A DNA stretch of 64,000 bases, taken from Chungangia koreensis. Its GTDB lineage: Bacteria > Bacillota > Bacilli > Bacillales_A > Planococcaceae. Under the pieces are notes generated by a model, which saw only the letters and a list, made by a program, of their open reading frames with translations, had not been told where the DNA came from and ran no database searches. Positions 43,986 through 51,674 of the stretch are shown in pieces (position 1 is the first letter of the stretch; the number at the start of each line of letters is the position of its first letter). The DNA lies in assembly GCF_042651785.1 (NCBI RefSeq), contig NZ_JBHSEC010000001.1, forward strand, positions 124,001 through 188,000, in the 5' to 3' direction. Made by a program: the position numbers and the translations under genes.

Positions 43986-44745
43986 ACTACTCAAAAGCGG
44001 CTATAAAAATAACGAACAATTTTATCAAGACTTTTTAGAAGATCAAATTAGATTAAAAGAGGAGTATTTTTCGGGTGAGACTGTCTATATAAGTGAAGCA
44101 CCTAATTTCCCAATTTATATTGCACATGGTAATGAGATAGAGAAAAAGGAATTATTCTTAAAAGCGTTTAATGTCCTATCTCAGTCTTATCTAAACACAG
44201 ATCGTGATATCCATTTTGATGAAACATTTTGGCATTCACTCTTAGCTGTTTATAAAAGGGATTACTTGTTAGAGATGTATCCGCAGATTAAAGAGGGGAT
44301 CAACCATTTTAATAATATCGTTGTAAAACCGTTTGATTGGGAAAATTATATTTATAAATGTGTACTCGGTGCTCAATACGTAACTGATATGGTTCCTGAA
44401 GGAGCACATCAACATTATTTTGAGTTGATAGTAGACAACTTAGATATGTATAACTACATCATTAAATATGAAATTTTCCGTAATGACAGGTTCCTAATAA
44501 ATATCTTAGATATTATTGAAGAACTTGATCTTTCAAAAGTAATGAAGGCTAAAATAGCTGATCGTGATGACCTTGGTAAAGATGAACGTGTTGGACGACG
44601 TGTCATTTTTGAATTCAATAAAAGCTATCCGGTGATTCTTTCTCCTATGATGGATAAAGAAGACCTTAAAGAGCAATTTCTAAAGTTTTTAGGATATTAT
44701 TATGATCTATCTATTTCAAATCTAAAAGAACCAGTTAAAATATGA
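43975..44745 (+). CDS. unrecognised protein, third subunit of GHKL operon
   Basis: A 256-residue soluble protein whose ATG lies inside the end of the preceding gene. It is mostly helical, with aromatic and acidic residues in DIHFDETFWHSLLAVYKRDY and WENYIYKCVLGAQYVTDMVPEGAHQHYF. The His-rich AHQHYF and the Asp/His/Trp motif could be catalytic or metal-binding, but no known nuclease signature fits. A terminator follows, closing the operon. No named family can be assigned. Confidence 0.7.
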   Translation: MEIKLLKSGYKNNEQFYQDFLEDQIRLKEEYFSGETVYISEAPNFPIYIAHGNEIEKKELFLKAFNVLSQSYLNTDRDIHFDETFWHSLLAVYKRDYLLEMYPQIKEGINHFNNIVVKPFDWENYIYKCVLGAQYVTDMVPEGAHQHYFELIVDNLDMYNYIIKYEIFRNDRFLINILDIIEELDLSKVMKAKIADRDDLGKDERVGRRVIFEFNKSYPVILSPMMDKEDLKEQFLKFLGYYYDLSISNLKEPVKI

Positions 44746-44750
44746 TTCTT

Positions 44751-44785
44751 AGGTGCATCTCTTTTGTGAGATGTACCTTTATTAT
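44751..44785 (+). terminator. Rho-independent terminator of GHKL operon
   Basis: AGGTGCATCTC ... GAGATGTACCT stem then TTATTATTTTT. Confidence 0.8.
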
Positions 44786-44887
44786 TTTTGAAGAGAAAAT
44801 AGGGAACAGTAAACTTTCTAATAAGGTGAATATTGTCATTGGGTAATATGGTAATATCTATTTAAAAGAAATAAAGGATTGGTTGCA

Positions 44888-45739
44888 TTGTTACATCGAA
44901 AAACAATTAAAATCTTTCTTATAGACGGTGATCCTAATGGAAGGATGGCATGTGAGTTATCCAACTGGACTGGAAAAGCGTACAGAATTCCAAGGATAGC
45001 AATAAAAGATTCCGTAGATCGTCCTGAGTTAAATGGAACCGGTGTTTATTTCTTGTTTGGCGAGGACGAGGAGAGTATTCCAGCTGTTTATATTGGTGAA
45101 GCAGAGTCTATATTGAGTAGACTTAATCAGCACGTAAAGGAAAAGGATTTTTGGAATGAAGTAATTGTTTTTATTAGTAAAGACGATTATTTGAATAAGG
45201 CACATGTAAAGTACTTAGAGAATAAATTCTATCTTATGGCTAAACAAGCTAATAGATATCATGTGTTAAATGGAAATATACCTCCTGCACCAAGTCTTTC
45301 TGAATCAGACCAGGCAGAAATGGAAGAGTATATTTTTCATTCAAAAATACTAATGAGCACATTAGGGCATAAAGTTTTTGAAGAAGCATATCAACCTAAA
45401 GAAAATAAAGACCCGATAGAAAAGCTGTTTCGTTTACAAAGTAATAGAGGGGCGGAAGGAACTGGTTCGCCTTCTTCGGATGGATTTGTAGTATTAGCAG
45501 GATCTGAATGTGCAATATCTACAGTGGAAAGTTTTTCAGGGGGGTACTCTAAGCTTAGAGAAAAGCTTATAAACCAAGAGGTTATTAAAAATATTAACAA
45601 TAAGCTTACTTTTGTACAAGATTATGTATTTAGTAGTCCGTCTGCAGCAGCAGCTATTTTGTTGGGCAGGAAAGCTAACGGACTTACGGAATGGCGGTTA
45701 AAAGATGGACGAACATTAAAGGAAATTGAAAGTGAATAA
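44888..45739 (+). CDS. GIY-YIG nuclease-like protein with DUF4357
   Basis: About 283 residues from the TTG at 44888, 9 bases behind AAAGGA; the TTG at 44879 directly touches that site. The N-terminal half has a GIY-YIG nuclease fold: NGTGVYFLFGED, then AVYIGEAESILSRLNQH, with the arginine R(L) and a Glu in YLENKFYL. The C-terminal domain YVFSSPSAAAAILLGRKANGLTEWR is DUF4357, often found in restriction and other GIY-YIG proteins. A role in cutting or repairing invading DNA is an inference. Small genes of unknown function follow. Confidence 0.88.
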   Translation: MLHRKTIKIFLIDGDPNGRMACELSNWTGKAYRIPRIAIKDSVDRPELNGTGVYFLFGEDEESIPAVYIGEAESILSRLNQHVKEKDFWNEVIVFISKDDYLNKAHVKYLENKFYLMAKQANRYHVLNGNIPPAPSLSESDQAEMEEYIFHSKILMSTLGHKVFEEAYQPKENKDPIEKLFRLQSNRGAEGTGSPSSDGFVVLAGSECAISTVESFSGGYSKLREKLINQEVIKNINNKLTFVQDYVFSSPSAAAAILLGRKANGLTEWRLKDGRTLKEIESE

Positions 45740-45795
45740 GGGGTCTAACCCTATACACTATGAAGTGAAAACTTTATTCTATGCGGAGGTGGAAA

Positions 45796-46227
45796 ATGAG
45801 TGACGTTCAAAAGTCTACGTTAGTTAACAAAAGTTTTTTAATTAGGGATTTAAAGTTAAGGCAAGTTTCGAACACAACGATTTTTAGAAGAGGCGATTGC
45901 TTTGTCTTATCGCCATCTGTTCAAAATCAGCATAATTGGTTCGACATACGAGAAGTGAATATCAATAAGTTTAATCCAGAAGTACATAATGGCTATTTGT
46001 TAATTCGTTTTAAAGAGCGTTTTCTTTTTGGGAAGCTCGATACATTTCAACGGGAAATGCTGCGAGATGATTTAATAGTAAATAGTAGTGTTTTAACTCC
46101 TCACTGGAAGTTCAACATCATAGAATCCCCATACACCCACGTAGTGAATCAACGAAATAAGCTTAAGAAATATAAGATGAAAGATGCCACCAAAGAACAA
46201 CTCATTCGATTCTTCAATAAGATGTAA
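45796..46227 (+). CDS. hypothetical protein
   Basis: A 143-residue protein from ATG 45796, behind GCGGAGGTGG. Basic, with no signal peptide and no known motif. The readable stretch NWFDIREVNINKFNPEVHNGYLLIRFKERFLFGKL suggests a beta-rich core, and the last part is Lys-rich (NQRNKLKKYKMKDATKEQ). It could bind DNA or RNA. The next gene follows 13 bases later. Confidence 0.6.
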   Translation: MSDVQKSTLVNKSFLIRDLKLRQVSNTTIFRRGDCFVLSPSVQNQHNWFDIREVNINKFNPEVHNGYLLIRFKERFLFGKLDTFQREMLRDDLIVNSSVLTPHWKFNIIESPYTHVVNQRNKLKKYKMKDATKEQLIRFFNKM

Positions 46228-46240
46228 GGAGATGATCAAA

Positions 46241-46531
46241 GTGCTATCTATGGAGCAAAAGAGAAAAGTGTTTAACTCCTATCCATTTGCTGAGTATCCT
46301 ACACGACACGGGGATAGTTTAAGTTATAGATACAAAAGAAAGTCTGTAGTAATTGATTTAAGTCCTTCAGGACGTGCGTACGTTTGGGGAAGGGATATCG
46401 CTACATACAACAAAAAGTATAAAGTGGATCCAAGAGGTTGGATCAATGTGAAGGAATTCAGTGAAGAGGATTTGCGTGAGCTTTTAGATGAAGTACTTTC
46501 CTATCGAAACAAGCTGCCAGTAAAAGTTTAG
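46241..46531 (+). CDS. small hypothetical protein
   Basis: A 96-residue protein starting with GTG 46241, 9 bases behind AAGGAG; the ATG at 46232 touches that site. It reads YPFAEYPTRHGDSLSYRYKRKSVVIDLSPSGRAYVWGRD, likely a small beta-rich fold, then a helical end. It is probably co-transcribed with the gene before it. Confidence 0.55.
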   Translation: MLSMEQKRKVFNSYPFAEYPTRHGDSLSYRYKRKSVVIDLSPSGRAYVWGRDIATYNKKYKVDPRGWINVKEFSEEDLRELLDEVLSYRNKLPVKV

Positions 46532-46625
46532 GAGAAATATGTGAAACCTTTTACAGAAAGAAACGTATTAAAGGCAACGAAAAGTGAAGGAACCGCTTCA
46601 CGATATTAAAAGGTGGGAACTGAAA

Positions 46626-46910
46626 TTGGTTAGTAATATTCTAAAATGGGTCGCTGGCGGGTTGGAAGGGTTCTTGGGTATTCCGATTTTAGGGGGTACG
46701 ATCATTGTCTCTCTATTATGGGCCCCGTTATTCATCATGCTTGCCCTTCATATTGTCGGGTTGGTATTTGCGAGTAGTGAAGGTACAGACAAAACTGGAC
46801 ATATCCTTGGGATTGTTACGTCGGTCGTTGGGTTTATTCCGTTTGTTGGGATGATCATGCATATTGTAACGGCTGTGTTCTTGTTGATGGAAGCGGCGAA
46901 GAATAAGTAA
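46626..46910 (+). CDS. small three-helix membrane protein
   Basis: A 94-residue protein from the TTG at 46626, 8 bases behind AGGTGGG; the GTG at 46584 has no site. Three hydrophobic segments: GGLEGFLGIPILGGTIIVSLLWA, LFIMLALHIVGLVFA and a third (ILGIVTSVVGFIPFVGMIMHIVTAVFLLM), with a Lys tail. The terminator that followed it is the target that was duplicated by the IS1182 element. Confidence 0.7.
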   Translation: MVSNILKWVAGGLEGFLGIPILGGTIIVSLLWAPLFIMLALHIVGLVFASSEGTDKTGHILGIVTSVVGFIPFVGMIMHIVTAVFLLMEAAKNK

Positions 46911-46919
46911 GCAATTTAA

Positions 46920-46946
46920 AGACACTAACCGATCCGGTTAGTGTCT
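46920..46946. repeat. target-site duplication, left copy (palindromic terminator)
   Basis: A 27-bp direct duplicate that is itself a hairpin: AGACACTAACC, GATC-type centre, GGTTAGTGTCT. An identical copy lies at 48496-48522. Each works as a terminator for the flanking genes. Confidence 0.9.
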
Positions 46947-46948
46947 CA

Positions 46949-46999
46949 GACTGTAGACAAACTCGACGAAAGTCGGGTTTGCCTACAGTCTATTTTTTT
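46949..46999 (+). terminator. subterminal hairpin of the IS left end
   Basis: The left repeat folds into GACTGTAGACAAAC ... GTTTGCCTACAGTC followed by TATTTTTTTA. It would stop outside transcription from entering the transposase gene. Confidence 0.7.
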
Positions 47000-47037
47000 A
47001 TAAAATTATAGATATACCAATGCTTGAGGTGATAATC

Positions 47038-48396
47038 ATGCTGACTAAGAATAATTCAATCCAACGGGATCAAATCGAAATGATCGCTCTTGACCAACTT
47101 GTACCAGCGAACCATCTGGTTCGCAAGATTGAGGCGGCGATTGATTTTTCATTTATTTATCCGCTTGTGGAAGACATGTATTCTGAAGTTGGTCGCCCAA
47201 GTATTGACCCGGTCGTATTGATTAAAATGACATTCATCCAATATTTATTCGGTATCCGATCGATGCGTAAAACCATCGAGGAAATCGAAACGAATATGGC
47301 CTATCGTTGGTTCCTGGGCTTTGGTTTCTATGACAAGGTCCCCCACTTTTCTACTTTCGGGAAGAATTATGAAAGACGTTTCAAAGATAGTGACCTTTTT
47401 GAAGAAATCTTTTACAAGATCTTAAAGGAAGCCGCCACTAAATTGTTGATCAGTGCGGAGCACGTATTCGTTGATTCCACTCATGTTAAGGCAAGCGCGA
47501 ATAAAAGGAAGTTTGCCAAGAAGGTTGTACGTAAGGAAACGCGTGCTTATCAGGAAAGACTGAATGAAGAGATCAACCAGGACCGTGAGGACCATGGGAA
47601 AAAGCCTTTTCCTCCAGACAAGTTCGATAAGGAGGAGTACAAAGAAATCAAGGAAAGCACAACGGATCCAGAGAGCGGTTACTATGTGAAGGATGAACGT
47701 ACAAAACAGTTCGCTTATTCTAACCATGCCGCAGCTGATCGGAACGGTTTTGTCCTTGGTGCTATCGTAACTCCCGGTAATATTCATGACAGTCATATCC
47801 TTGAGCCTTTGGTGGAGAAAGTGATCGAGAAAGTTGGAAAGCCTGAAGCCGTTGCCGCTGATGCTGGCTATAAGACTCCAGCGATTGCACACTACCTATT
47901 AGAAAATGATATCCAGCCTGTATTGCCTTACACTCGCCCTCACACAAAAGAGGGATTCATGAGAAAGCACGAGTATGTCTATGACGAGTACTATGATTGC
48001 TATATCTGCCCGGACGGGCAGTTGTTGGAGTATGTCACCACGACGAAGGAAGGTTACCGTCAGTATAAATCCAATCCGGCAATCTGTAAGGACTGTTCAT
48101 TACTTTCGCAGTGTACATTGAGCCAGAATCACCAGAAAGTGATCCAGAGGCACGTGTGGCAAGATGCTTTAGAAGAAGCGGACCATCTTCGACATCAAGA
48201 TGATATCAAGGCAATCTACGCTAAACGAAAAGAAACCATTGAGCGGGTATTTGCCGACGGAAAAGAAAAGCATGGTATGCGATGGACAACCCTAAGGGGC
48301 CTTAAAAAATTGTCCATGCAGGCGATGCTTACTTTTGCTGCCATGAATCTGAAAAAGATGGCCAGCTGGACATGGCAAGGTCCGGAAATGGCCTAA
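47038..48396 (+). CDS. IS1182-family transposase
   Basis: A 452-residue transposase from ATG 47038, behind TTGAGGTGATAATC. It has the IS1182 N-terminal domain (NHLVRKIEAAIDFSFIYPLV, GRPSIDPVVLIKMTFIQYLFGIRSMRKTIEEIE) and a DDE core (VFVDSTHVKASANK, AVAADAGYKTPAIAHYLLEN, ERVFADGKEKHGMR) with a Cys cluster near residue 325-360 (CYICPDG, CKDCSLLSQC). The DDE residues are all present. It should drive excision and insertion of the 1549-bp element. Confidence 0.95.
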   Translation: MLTKNNSIQRDQIEMIALDQLVPANHLVRKIEAAIDFSFIYPLVEDMYSEVGRPSIDPVVLIKMTFIQYLFGIRSMRKTIEEIETNMAYRWFLGFGFYDKVPHFSTFGKNYERRFKDSDLFEEIFYKILKEAATKLLISAEHVFVDSTHVKASANKRKFAKKVVRKETRAYQERLNEEINQDREDHGKKPFPPDKFDKEEYKEIKESTTDPESGYYVKDERTKQFAYSNHAAADRNGFVLGAIVTPGNIHDSHILEPLVEKVIEKVGKPEAVAADAGYKTPAIAHYLLENDIQPVLPYTRPHTKEGFMRKHEYVYDEYYDCYICPDGQLLEYVTTTKEGYRQYKSNPAICKDCSLLSQCTLSQNHQKVIQRHVWQDALEEADHLRHQDDIKAIYAKRKETIERVFADGKEKHGMRWTTLRGLKKLSMQAMLTFAAMNLKKMASWTWQGPEMA

Positions 48397-48447
48397 GCAG
48401 ATGCCTCGTCGAGGCATCTATATCCTTAAAAACCTCTTAAAAACCCA

Positions 48448-48484
48448 AAAGGCACTTGAATGTCTCCATTCAAAGTGCCTTTTG
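48448..48484 (+). terminator. terminator at the IS right end
   Basis: AAAGGCACTTGAATG ... CATTCAAAGTGCCTTT stem with a small bulge, just inside the right inverted repeat. Confidence 0.7.
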
Positions 48485-48495
48485 TCTACAATCTG

Positions 48496-48522
48496 AGACA
48501 CTAACCGATCCGGTTAGTGTCT
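48496..48522. repeat. target-site duplication, right copy
   Basis: Exact 27-bp match to 46920-46946. It begins 4 bases from the stop codon of the doxX-like gene on the minus strand and provides its terminator. Confidence 0.9.
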
Positions 48523-48526
48523 GTTC

Positions 48527-48952
48527 TTATTCTATAGGTTGTTCAGTCCGATTCCGTGAAAGTTCGGGTAGGAGTTGTACAATTTTGGTGTCCAATGAAA
48601 AGAGAGAGCTGCCGTTTAATGTGAGATGGGCAGCACTGACGAATAAGGCGATATTGAATTCATATCCCCCTATAAATCCTTCCGGCAGTTTGACAAAGAG
48701 GATGGCACCGACCATAACTGAAGCAATGAGTATGGAAAATAGTCGTGTGCCGATTCCTAAAATCAGTGCGATTCCTCCGACCAGTTCGATGAATGTGACC
48801 ATGTATCCCGTGAAACTTGGAAGCCCCATGGCAGGAAATCCTGCTGCGAAATTTCCGACTCCCCCTTGGATCTTATCGAACCCATGCATGAAAAAAGTTA
48901 AGCCTAAAAAGAGCCGTAATAGCAGTGTCCCGACTTCTTGTGTATTCTTCAT
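48527..48952 (-). CDS. DoxX-family membrane protein
   Basis: A 141-residue protein with four hydrophobic helices and the DoxX signatures LLLRLFLGLTFFMHGFDK near the start and GGIALILGIGTRL and LTLNGSSLFSLD near the end. Members are integral membrane proteins of uncertain redox or quinone-related roles. The start at 48952 follows AGGAGGAGAGAACAG; the longer frame to 48988 includes that site. It stands alone beside the IS. Confidence 0.88.
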   Translation of the reverse strand: MKNTQEVGTLLLRLFLGLTFFMHGFDKIQGGVGNFAAGFPAMGLPSFTGYMVTFIELVGGIALILGIGTRLFSILIASVMVGAILFVKLPEGFIGGYEFNIALFVSAAHLTLNGSSLFSLDTKIVQLLPELSRNRTEQPIE

Positions 48953-49056
48953 CTGTTCTCTCCTCCTTACTAATGCGAGGCTTTCCAAAAGGACTTGTAT
49001 TTAATCGGAATGAGTTTGCGTATGTTGGAGTAAGTACATAACGGAAGGTTGCTGTC

Positions 49057-49434
49057 GTGAAGAAAATTTTACTGCTTTTATTCCTGGTCCTATTAGTGGC
49101 GCTCTCGATTTGGTTGGAAAAGCCCGACAAAATCGAGGTATATGAATTCGATGACCGTATAATGGTGAACGAGGAATCGTTAAAGACCTATACAGACCCA
49201 CGGATTATCCAAGATTTTGTGGAATCATTTAAAGAGGCAGAAGAGATTAAAGATGGAGTAGACCTCGTCCCTCCGAATTATTTGGTGAGAATAAAGGATG
49301 ACTTCTATTCCCTTTGGATCAATGAGAGTGGGGGAATGATTATGAATTATAACGACACCCATACATACTTCTCACTATCCAAAAACGGCGCAAGGAAGAT
49401 TTATAATCAGTTGGTTTTGCATAGTGATGAGTAG
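49057..49434 (+). CDS. membrane-anchored hypothetical protein
   Basis: A 125-residue protein starting with GTG 49057, 8 bases behind GGAAGG. One hydrophobic N-terminal helix (KKILLLLFLVLLVALSIWL) without a lipobox anchors an extracytoplasmic domain of about 100 residues (KIEVYEFDDRIMVNEESLK ... LSKNGARKIYNQL). This layout resembles the B. subtilis YhfM-type proteins. Function unknown. Confidence 0.65.
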   Translation: MKKILLLLFLVLLVALSIWLEKPDKIEVYEFDDRIMVNEESLKTYTDPRIIQDFVESFKEAEEIKDGVDLVPPNYLVRIKDDFYSLWINESGGMIMNYNDTHTYFSLSKNGARKIYNQLVLHSDE

Positions 49435-49493
49435 ACATTGAAAGCTAATCAGTTTTACATAAGTACGAAACGTATAAATAAAATGAGATGTTG

Positions 49494-49533
49494 AAAATAC
49501 CGGCTTTCCGTTATGGAATACTGGTATTTTTAA
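49494..49533 (+). terminator. Rho-independent terminator
   Basis: AAAATACCGG ... CTGGTATTTTT stem after the membrane-anchored protein. Confidence 0.7.
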
Positions 49534-49591
49534 ATTTCAAAAGGAATACAGGAAACAAATATAGAAGAAATAGAAGTGAGGGGGGTGACAC

Positions 49592-50485
49592 ATGAGAGGG
49601 GTTATCGAAACAATTACAAGATTCTTCTTCGTGGTTTTCGGTTTAATCGTTATTACCGCAGTCGCTAGCGTATTTTTGGAAGGGTTCAAGTTGGACTTTG
49701 GACAGTTTGTTGACAACTTTGCGTTGATTGTAAAATCACTGTTCTTCCCGGAAAACTTGACGGTTACTACTGGAGAGCGTTTATTAATTACAGGAGAAGT
49801 TCAAGGGACCGAGTATTCCATCTTCCCAAGTTTCTGGAATTATTACAACTACTCACTGATCATTTTCATTACTGCGTTACTGATTTCGGTGTTGATTGGC
49901 ATCCTACTTACTTATATCACCGTCTTGTTGCCCGAACGTATCCGGAATGTTATTACGAAAATGGCATCGTTGTTTGAATCGTTGCCTGATTTATTCATCA
50001 TCATGGTGATTCAATTTGTGGTGATCTTCTATTACAAACAGACGAATATCCTGTTGTTCCCGGTTGCAGGTACAGGAACAAATCGGGCGTATGTCCTTCC
50101 GATCATCGCCTTGGCATTGATTCCGACATTTATGATTTTCAAGGTCATCCTATATTTGACGAATGACGAGATGGAGAAGCAATACGTCACACTGGCGAAA
50201 AGCAAAGGCTTTAACCGAACAATTATTTTCTTTCGCCACATTCTACGGAACATGATTCCAAGTATCTTCACTCACAGTAAATCCGTAGTGCTCTACTTAC
50301 TGTCTTCACTTGTAATCTTCGAACTGATTTTCAATATCTACGGCATCATTACCTACATCAAGAATTACCCGGAGCCCAATGTCATTGCGTTCAGTTTAAT
50401 CATGTTCTATCTACCCATTTTCGTTCTCTATGCAATCATCACAGCGATCATCGAAAAAACTACTGGGCAACGATTGGAGTGGTGA
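49592..50485 (+). CDS. ABC transporter permease, oligopeptide (DppB) type
   Basis: A 297-residue permease with about six transmembrane helices and a large loop between helices 1 and 2 (TVTTGERLLITGEVQGTEY). The ATPase-docking EAA motif reads VTLAKSKGFNRTIIFFRHILRN (~residues 205-226). The family fits DppB/OppB permeases of peptide and nickel importers. It pairs with the permease at 50492, starting 6 bases downstream. No binding protein or ATPase gene lies next to it, so it must rely on partners elsewhere. Confidence 0.8.
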   Translation: MRGVIETITRFFFVVFGLIVITAVASVFLEGFKLDFGQFVDNFALIVKSLFFPENLTVTTGERLLITGEVQGTEYSIFPSFWNYYNYSLIIFITALLISVLIGILLTYITVLLPERIRNVITKMASLFESLPDLFIIMVIQFVVIFYYKQTNILLFPVAGTGTNRAYVLPIIALALIPTFMIFKVILYLTNDEMEKQYVTLAKSKGFNRTIIFFRHILRNMIPSIFTHSKSVVLYLLSSLVIFELIFNIYGIITYIKNYPEPNVIAFSLIMFYLPIFVLYAIITAIIEKTTGQRLEW

Positions 50486-50491
50486 GTAGTC

Positions 50492-51532
50492 ATGAGAGTT
50501 AAGGCGCTTTTCAAAAACCGATTGTTCCTTATAGGGTTTTCTATCATTGGCACATTCTTATTCATCAGTCTTTTCTATTGGGCTTTCTTTGGCGATGATA
50601 TTCCAAGATTAGATTATTTTTTAGAAGACGAGAATGGAAAGTTGCTGCGTCCACCTTATAGTGGTTCGATCTATCCGCCTCTCGGGACGGATGAATTCGG
50701 GCGGAATATCTTCATCGTGATGATTGTGGGTTTCAAATATACGTTGTTAGCGGCACTCATTATCACTTTTCTACGTGTGGTACCTTCCGTCTTTTTCGGA
50801 CTGGCCATTCACTATATATTTGGCAGGTTTGAACGTCCCATTAAATCATTGGCGGATTCCATTAACTATTTTCCGACTACTCTATTAGCTTATCTGCTGT
50901 TATTCTATATGTCATTTGCTGGAATCTATATGGAGGATCCGGCTGTTCCCGGGTTCTGGGGCAGAGTAGCGGTCTTCATCGTTATACTCTCGCTGATTTT
51001 TATTCCTGCCAATTCAGTACTTATAGCCAATGAAGTAAAGAAAATTGACAATATGGAGTTCATCGAGGTATCCCGCACATTAGGGGCAGACACAGCTCGT
51101 ATTATTTTACAGCACATCCGTCCATTTTTGGTTCCTCAACTTTATATCATTTTTATTCGTGAATTTATCCAAACATTGCTTCTTATGTCCCACTTAGGGG
51201 TATTGGGGATTTTTATCGGAGGAAGCATTGTTAGAGAGAACTTGTTCTACAGAGAGGTTCTCACTTCGCGGAGTGACGAATGGACAGGTCTGATTGGGCT
51301 TTGGTGGCAATACTTATGGACGACCTATCCGTGGATTTCTGTTATTCCCATTGTTGCCTTTACGGTCCTGATCCTGTCTGCGAAGTGCATGCTCGAAGGA
51401 ACGAAGGAAGTCTACTCCGCAGAGACTGCAACCGTTCAGGTGGCTGAAAAACAACAAGTCATCATCGACCCAGCCATTCCACCATTCCAATTGTTAAGCA
51501 CAGCGAAAAAGCGGCAGATTACTAAATCGTAA
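50492..51532 (+). CDS. ABC transporter permease, oligopeptide (DppC) type
   Basis: A 346-residue permease. An N-terminal helix (LFLIGFSIIGTFLFISLFYW) is followed by a DppC-type PLGTDEFGRNIF segment, then five more helices; the EAA loop is EVSRTLGADTARIILQHIRPFL. The PPLGTDEFGRN motif is characteristic of the DppC/OppC subunit. It forms the second half of an orphan permease pair. The last 30 residues are a cytoplasmic tail. The hairpin at 51512 serves as terminator. Confidence 0.82.
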   Translation: MRVKALFKNRLFLIGFSIIGTFLFISLFYWAFFGDDIPRLDYFLEDENGKLLRPPYSGSIYPPLGTDEFGRNIFIVMIVGFKYTLLAALIITFLRVVPSVFFGLAIHYIFGRFERPIKSLADSINYFPTTLLAYLLLFYMSFAGIYMEDPAVPGFWGRVAVFIVILSLIFIPANSVLIANEVKKIDNMEFIEVSRTLGADTARIILQHIRPFLVPQLYIIFIREFIQTLLLMSHLGVLGIFIGGSIVRENLFYREVLTSRSDEWTGLIGLWWQYLWTTYPWISVIPIVAFTVLILSAKCMLEGTKEVYSAETATVQVAEKQQVIIDPAIPPFQLLSTAKKRQITKS

Positions 51533-51546
51533 CTGCCGTTTTTTAA
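51512..51546 (+). terminator. terminator overlapping the permease stop
   Basis: CGGCAG ... CTGCCG stem with additional AT pairs, followed by TTTTTTAATTT. Confidence 0.7.
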
Positions 51547-51674
51547 TTTACAATTTATTAAAAAATGTAATTGGGTTTTAATGACATTGTGAAAATTGCT
51601 GTAAATAAAAACCTTAAAAGAGGGAATAAGAAGAGGAGGAACATTTTAAATATGAATTTGGAAGGAGAATGAAA

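Larger units (their letters stand above)
46947..48495 (+). mobile_element. IS1182-family insertion sequence, intact
   Basis: A 1549-bp element bounded by 15-bp terminal inverted repeats: CAGACTGTAGACAAA at the left end and its reverse complement with one mismatch (left C, right T at base 5) at the right end. The transposase frame is uninterrupted and the flanks are identical 27-bp duplicates, so the insertion is probably recent and the element may be active. Confidence 0.9.
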
